Shown here: positions 17,712 to 22,576 of the stretch, in pieces
How the letters are laid out: every line of letters starts with the position of its first letter
Numbering within the stretch: the first letter of the stretch is position 1
The notes under the pieces: model-generated
What the model was told of the DNA's origin: nothing
The model's database searches: none
Seen by the model: the letters and a program-made list of their open reading frames with translations, nothing else
Program-made: the position numbers and the translations under genes
Assembly (NCBI GenBank): GCA_947588915.1
Contig: CANPZA010000011.1
Location: 1-22,576, forward strand
Origin: an uncultured Clostridia bacterium
GTDB taxonomy: Bacteria > Bacillota_A > Clostridia > TANB77 > CAG-508
Direction of reading: 5' to 3'
DNA length: 22,576 nucleotides

Positions 17712-19295
17712 TTAATTAAATATTTTTATTTTTTTATTTATTTTAAATGTTAAATCTTTTTTGTTTAAATTTCCTAAGTTTTTCAATTCTATTTTTTCTT
17801 CAAAAATATTTTCATCAAATAGTTGCAGATAATATTTTTCTTTTTCTTTTGTTAATTTTATATATAAATCTTCTAAATTAATCACTCTTATATTAAATAT
17901 ATTTTTAAGTATTTGATAATCTATTCTATAGTCATTTGATAAAATATCTATAATTTTTAATTCATGCGCTTTTTTTAATAAAAGCATTTGTATTTCTTTA
18001 ATATCTTGAAAAATTTCTTTTACTTCACTTATTGACTTATTTTCAGTTAATGGTATTAGACAATAATATCTAAATTCATAAATTAGCTTTACTAATTCCT
18101 GTTTAGTATTTGCCTTTTCTATTTTTATTTCATAGCAAGATAAAAATATTTTTTGTAATTCTAATATATACTTTCTTATTTCTCGATCTATATCACTTGT
18201 ATCTATTAATTGTAAATATTTCTCTCTATTTTCTAATCCTTTTTTGAATTTCAAAAAATTTTGCGGATTTAATAATGTATTGATTTTTTCTAATCTTTGT
18301 AATTTTTGATCTCTTTCATCTAGCATAAGTTTTGATAGTATTTTTACACTAAATATTTTTTGTTCTAGTGGTAAGTATTCATTCCTTCTTTCATATTCAT
18401 TTTGTAAGTCATTTTTATTGTTAATAGTTTCATCTATTTGTTTTATTTCTCTTGTTAGATTTCTTTTTTCTTCTGTTAATTCTTGAATAAATATTCCATT
18501 GTTTCTAATTTTATATAATTTTTCTTTTATATCTCTTGCTTCTTTTTCAAGAGAACTTCTTAATTTTACATTATATCGATAAGATAATAATACTGATAAT
18601 TTACTTATAACCATCATTAATTTTTTTTGATTATTTATTCCATATCTTGCTTCTAAATTATTTTGAAGATTTTCTAAATAATCTATTATAGATTTGCTAT
18701 TTTCTATCCAATGATTTAGGAATTTTTGTCCAACTAATATCCTTATGTTTTGATATGCAATGTTATGATATATACTTTCTATTTCTCTACTAATAGTTGT
18801 CCAAGAATATCCATTAAAATCTCTCATAGGTTCTACTGTGTCTATGTTATTTCCAACATTAATTAAATCTGATAATGTTTCATCAATTATAGGATATTTA
18901 TCTTTTATTATTTTATCATTTTTACTTATTTTAGAAATACTATATAGTAGCTTTCTTTCAATTGGATAGCATATTATTCTTTTTCTATTTTTATCAACTA
19001 AAAATGTTTTTTCACCGAGTATTTGACTTTCTTCTGAATTTAATTTTACAAGTTTAATATCATTACAATTATTTTTAATATTTTCTATTATATTTTTAAT
19101 AAATTCCTCTTTATCTTCTACATCTGGCTTTACTTTTTCATAATCTTTATAAGCTGTTTCAGTCTTATATAATATGCTAAGAAGAATATTTTTTACATCT
19201 TCAGTAAAATATTTTTTTTCTAAAATTTCTTCAAGTTCATTATTATAGTCTTTTTTTACAATTTTATCTAAAAATTTATCTGTTTTTTTATGCAA
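17712..19295 (-). CDS. Hypothetical protein, 527 aa, helical/coiled-coil
   Basis: I do not recognise a family. Start TTG 19295, chosen because CCTAGGAGGA lies 6 bases upstream. The N-terminal ~200 residues contain a compact distinctive region (FLVDKNRKRIICYPIERKLL, then DFNGYSWTTISREIESIYHN). From about residue 215 to 420 it is Lys/Glu/Leu-rich and probably coiled coil (KEARDIKEKLYKIRNN, LTEEKRNLTREIKQIDETIN). There is no signal peptide or membrane segment. Stop at 17712, 14 bases before the beta-CASP start, so the two are cotranscribed. CGA is read as Arg at several positions (SYRYN, DIDREIR), and CGG occurs only out of frame. Confidence 0.8.
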   Translation of the reverse strand: MHKKTDKFLDKIVKKDYNNELEEILEKKYFTEDVKNILLSILYKTETAYKDYEKVKPDVEDKEEFIKNIIENIKNNCNDIKLVKLNSEESQILGEKTFLVDKNRKRIICYPIERKLLYSISKISKNDKIIKDKYPIIDETLSDLINVGNNIDTVEPMRDFNGYSWTTISREIESIYHNIAYQNIRILVGQKFLNHWIENSKSIIDYLENLQNNLEARYGINNQKKLMMVISKLSVLLSYRYNVKLRSSLEKEARDIKEKLYKIRNNGIFIQELTEEKRNLTREIKQIDETINNKNDLQNEYERRNEYLPLEQKIFSVKILSKLMLDERDQKLQRLEKINTLLNPQNFLKFKKGLENREKYLQLIDTSDIDREIRKYILELQKIFLSCYEIKIEKANTKQELVKLIYEFRYYCLIPLTENKSISEVKEIFQDIKEIQMLLLKKAHELKIIDILSNDYRIDYQILKNIFNIRVINLEDLYIKLTKEKEKYYLQLFDENIFEEKIELKNLGNLNKKDLTFKINKKIKIFN

Positions 19296-19308
19296 AATTA
19301 TCCTCCTA

Positions 19309-19398
19309 GGGAAAAGGGGACGTTCTTAAAATCCCTTTTCTCATATTTTTATATTTGTTTTTTATCAAAAAGGGATTTTAAGAATGTCCCTCTATCCC
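19309..19398. repeat. REPIN-like inverted repeat, second copy
   Basis: Arms of 31 bases at 19309-19339 and 19368-19398 are reverse complements with four mismatches, carrying the GGGACGTTCTTAAAATCCC core (GGGACATTC in the other arm). The right arm overlaps the stop codon of the 157-aa gene, and the left arm abuts the ribosome binding site of the 527-aa gene. It would form a large hairpin in the polycistronic RNA. Confidence 0.83.
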
Positions 19399-19865
19399 TT
19401 CCTATAGTGTTTAAAAAGTTTTAATATCTTATTTATAATTTTATGATACCATTTTTCTTCTTTTATTTCAATTAGTAATTTTTCATTTTTTCTGAGCTTT
19501 GCATCAATTTTTTTTTGTTTTCTATTATCACTAATTTTTTCAAAGTCTATATTATATTTTTCATGTTTTTCTTTTTCTATTCTATCCCATTCCTCTTGTT
19601 CTTGTAATATTAATTTCTCTTTTTCTTCTTCTGAACACAAATAATCTCTATATATCAGAGCTAAAATAATTCTAGTTTCCTCTAATAATTTTTGTTCTTT
19701 TAATTTTTTGCTAAAATCAATATTAATATTGTTAATATATTCTTTATCACTAATTATTTCTAACATTTTTATAAATTTGTAAGGAATTTTTTCTGAATAC
19801 TTTTGCTCAATATGTGGTATAATTGTCAATACCTCACTACATGCTTTTGCGTAATTATCACTCAT
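19392..19865 (-). CDS. Hypothetical protein, 157 aa
   Basis: Family not recognised. ATG 19865 follows AGAGGAG, 6 bases after the stop of the 40-aa gene. The N-terminal half is a small helical domain (CSEVLTIIPHIEQKYSEKIP, ALIYRDYLCSEEEKEKLILQ). The C-terminal half is a charged Glu/Lys helix ending in a basic amphipathic segment (WYHKIINKILKLFKHYRKG) that could bind membrane or nucleic acid. The last codons and the TAG stop lie inside a REPIN arm, so the original C terminus may have been slightly different. Confidence 0.75.
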   Translation of the reverse strand: MSDNYAKACSEVLTIIPHIEQKYSEKIPYKFIKMLEIISDKEYINNINIDFSKKLKEQKLLEETRIILALIYRDYLCSEEEKEKLILQEQEEWDRIEKEKHEKYNIDFEKISDNRKQKKIDAKLRKNEKLLIEIKEEKWYHKIINKILKLFKHYRKG

Positions 19866-19871
19866 TTATAT

Positions 19872-19994
19872 CTACTCCTCTTTAGATATATTTTTTTTTA
19901 ATTCATCTTCCTGTTCTTTAGCTATCTTTATAATACTATTTGCAACTTCACCTAACTTTTTTTTAAATTCTTTTTTATCCTTGTTTTGTAACAT
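19872..19994 (-). CDS. Small hypothetical protein, 40 aa
   Basis: ATG 19994 follows GAGAGGAGAA, only 4 bases after the preceding stop, and the ORF ends in TAG 6 bases before the next start. It reads MLQNKDKKEFKKKLGEVANS followed by IIKIAKEQEDELKKNISKEE, a soluble, very charged helix with an amphipathic centre. Tight packing and a good ribosome binding site support it as a real gene; function unknown. Confidence 0.65.
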   Translation of the reverse strand: MLQNKDKKEFKKKLGEVANSIIKIAKEQEDELKKNISKEE

Positions 19995-19998
19995 TATT

Positions 19999-22576
19999 TT
20001 ATTCTCCTCTCTCATTTTCCTTTTGACTTTCTTTTATTATGAGATTTGCTCTTTTCCTTAACTCTGCTAATGCTTTTGCTTTTTTTTCTTGACTTATCTC
20101 TTCATAATTTTCTTCTAATTCTGAAATACTTATTTCTCTATCTTTACTATTTCTCTTTTTTTCTTCAATTTTTTCTCTATCTTTAAATAGTGTCCTTTTT
20201 TTTATTCCTCTGCTTTCTAGCATTTCTTTCCATTTTTCTTCATCAAAAACTTTTGCATTTCCTTGGCGATTATTATCAAATAATTGCATTGCTCTTTGTA
20301 ATAATTGTTCATCATTATTTTTAGAATATTCATCTAACATTGTTCCTATTTTTTCTAGTTCTGATTCTGCACATTTAACCTTATCAATTATTACAATAGG
20401 AATACCAAATTCACTTGCCGCCTTTTTACTATTTTCCCAAATTTCTCCGTTCTAGAGTATCATTTTCTTTTATATATACAATATAATCTGGTTGTTTTCT
20501 TTTACCATCGGCGTTGTTTCTGTTAAAAAGCATTTCATTATAATTCCCCAAAATAAATCCACCATTAGTATGATCTATCATTGTATCTTCTGTACAAAAT
20601 TGCATTCCGTCTAGTTGCAGTAACTCTAAATCTTCTAGCATTTGAAGACATGTCAATTGTATTAGATGCCATCAATGTACCTCTATCATATGAAGAAAAT
20701 CCATATGCAACATTTTTTATTGGTGCTGTTGCCAACATATCATTTCTAATATAACTTGTACAAAAACCTTGTGAAGCTATCTTTGGTCTATTCCAATCTT
20801 CAACATATCCACTTTCAGTATTATTTCTACAATATGCTCCTATTGATGTTAATGAAATCGAAAAATCTGTACCTGCATCATATACTAAGACTTCTTTATC
20901 ATCTACCTTTTCTACTTTCACTAAATCTTCTTCTTTAGGTTGATATAATTTTTTGTTAAAAGTTTCTAAATATGCATTATTTAAATCATTTTCTATTGTT
21001 TCTATATCATATATATCATCTATTTGTATATTTTTTGCTTTTTCATAAATATTTTTTAATAGTTCCACATTTTTTGTGTTTTTTATAACTTTTAAACTTC
21101 TTATGTATTGAATAACATCTTCATTGTCTTCATTAATTTCTAAATTTTCAATATCCACACCATATAATTCTATTAACCTATTACTGTCTTCTAATGTTTG
21201 TCCATATATTTTTTGGAGCACTGCCAATTTTACTCTATCCAATTCAGAAATAGAAGAAATTTTAGGATATCTATCTAGATATTCTGAGTTTGGATTATTA
21301 ATTATAATATCACATACTTCGTTTTTAATTTCTTCATATCTTTTAGCTTCATCTAATGTAGTTATATTAAAAATATTTTCTTTGCATAATATACTAGCTA
21401 CACTTTCTATTTCTTCATCAGATAATTCTTTATCTTTTATATTTTCTATTAATTGTTGATATTCTTTATTGTATAAATTTGAAATAACTTTATCTGTAAA
21501 TTTAATCCACTCATTATTTTTTTGTTCATGTAATTTTAAACTTTTTATAAATATACTATAACTATTGTCATCTAATTCACAAATTTTTTCTTGAATATCT
21601 TTATAGCAAGTAAGTATTCCAAGTTTATCTCTTAGCTCTTCATATTTTTCTTCAAGTATTTCATAATTGATGGTTTCTAATAGTTCATCATTTTTTTCAT
21701 ATAATTGAGTTATAATTTGTTTTTGTTCATCATCTAGAGAATATCTCTCCCCAATTATGTCTAATATTTCACTGTCTAAACTAGTATATCTTAATAATAT
21801 ATCAATATCTTCTCTATCTCTATTTTCTTTTATAAAAGAATTGTTCAATTGTTTATTAACTGTTTTTATAATTTTTTCTTTATAGATGCTATTCGAAATT
21901 GTATCTAATAATTCTAACTTATTTCTATCATCCTCTAATGATTCTATTACACTTGTTCTAGATTCTTCATTTTCAATATCTTTCAATAATTCTATTTTTT
22001 TATCATCTAGTGTATCAGTTAGACTTGTTATTACACCTGCTTTTTCTTCATCATCCAATTTTCTAAATGCAGCAATTTTTAACTCATCTGTTGTAAATTC
22101 CTTTAATATAAAGTTAAGCTTATCATCCAAATAGTCTAAATATTCTATTTTTAAATCATTATCTTTTAAACTTTTTAATATTGTTTCTATTGTATTGTTA
22201 TTTAGTATATCTCCTTTTTGAAACTTTTTTAGCAATACTATTTTTTTATTATCATCTGTTAATCCTTTACTTAACTTTCTTATAATATATATCTTATCAA
22301 TACTCATTATTTCATTAAAGTTAGATATTACATCTAAACATTTAAATAAGGTATCAGGATTTTTTATAGAAGATATAATACGTCCTTGTAATTCTTTTGC
22401 TTGAAATCTATCTAATAAATCTACTTTATCTTTATCTTCTGATAAATTTCTTACTATACTAGACCTTATATATTCATCAGATATTTTATCTAATAATTCT
22501 ATTCTTTTTTCTTCACTCAAACTATTTATTATAACTGTTTTATATTTATCTTCTGTTAACATATCCAGTAACTTTA
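19999..22576 (-). CDS. Large helical-repeat protein of unknown function, 5' partial, two CGG +1 sites
   Basis: The frame is open to the window end (KLLD precedes the first in-window Met at 22562), so the gene continues upstream. From that Met the reconstructed part is 853 aa. The first ~235 residues are about eight degenerate 24-27-residue helical repeats of the type SLSEEKRIELLDKI / NLSEDKDKVDLLDRF. A charged helical middle follows, then a distinct domain at about 555-750 (GFCTSYIRNDMLATAPIKNV, GGFILGNYNEMLFNR, KQPDYIVYI, AASEFGIPIVIIDK) and a Lys/Glu-rich tail. Two CGG shifts are needed: Gly652 (TATRGMQFCTEDTM) and Gly705 (NDTLEGEIWENSKKA). I cannot assign a function. It heads the compact cluster with the 40-, 157- and 527-aa genes and the beta-CASP gene. 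Confidence 0.78.
20446..20449 (-). other. +1 recoding site CGGA, repeat protein site 2
   Basis: Coding strand GAA CGG AGA; reading GAA (C) GGA GAA ATT TGG joins two open frames. The unshifted frame stops after 6 codons. No known family guides this site; support comes from frame continuity over 150 downstream codons. Confidence 0.85.
20606..20609 (-). other. +1 recoding site CGGA, repeat protein site 1
   Basis: Coding strand AGA CGG AAT; reading AGA (C) GGA ATG CAA TTT joins 651 upstream codons to the next segment (Gly652). The unshifted frame ends about 15 codons later. Confidence 0.85.

Overview
The window is AT-rich (roughly a quarter to 30% G+C by eye) and reads as a chromosomal segment of a low-GC Firmicute, most likely an uncultured clostridium. 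The gene families, AGGAGG-type ribosome binding sites, TTG/GTG starts and TAA-dominated stops all fit. All 17 genes are densely packed, and all but the first lie on the minus strand. Both ends cut a gene: an SPFH protein at the left and a large repeat protein at the right.

The main observation is a systematic departure from normal decoding. Eleven times, in six different genes, a conserved protein is broken by a single +1 frameshift, and every break is at an in-frame CGG codon. Skipping the C of CGG, so that the next codon is GGA (10 times) or GGU (once), restores an uninterrupted, family-length protein with a conserved glycine at the site. I checked every CCG trinucleotide of the plus strand (CGG on the coding strand). 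Each one that falls in frame in a gene is a frameshift site, and all the others lie out of frame. No CGG in about 7,100 codons is read as ordinary arginine, whereas CGA, CGU, AGA and AGG are. The affected genes include essential ones: pgk (1 site), gpmI (3), carB (2), a beta-CASP nuclease (2), a GGGtGRT-family protein (1) and the repeat protein (2). These are therefore unlikely to be pseudogenes. The organism appears to read CGG-N as a four-base glycine signal, or to skip one base at an unassigned CGG.

Layout by region. 1-933 (+): SPFH/band-7 membrane protein and terminator. 1018-2793 (-): NifU-like Fe-S scaffold protein followed by the GGGtGRT protein. 2864-7166 (-): glycolytic cluster pgk-tpiA-gpmI, ending in an orphan YezG-like immunity gene. 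7273-11791 (-): carA-carB behind a strong promoter, a 27-codon leader ORF and a leader terminator that resembles pyrBI-type attenuation. 11860-13006 (-): gap as its own unit. 13029-13990: a RAYT (REP-associated tyrosine transposase) gene flanked by inverted 29-bp REP elements. 14000-15967 (-): GH15 glucoamylase-like enzyme. 16043-22576 (-): compact cluster of a large helical-repeat protein, a 40-aa protein, a 157-aa protein, a 527-aa protein and a beta-CASP metallo-hydrolase.

Two REP families are present: three copies with a GGGACAGGCAC core, and two paired REPIN-like units with a GGGACGTTC core. Each REPIN overlaps the stop codon of the gene it follows. gap, pgk, tpiA and gpmI together give the lower glycolytic steps from glyceraldehyde-3-phosphate to 2-phosphoglycerate. 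carAB makes carbamoyl phosphate for pyrimidines and arginine. I saw no tRNA, rRNA or CRISPR array.
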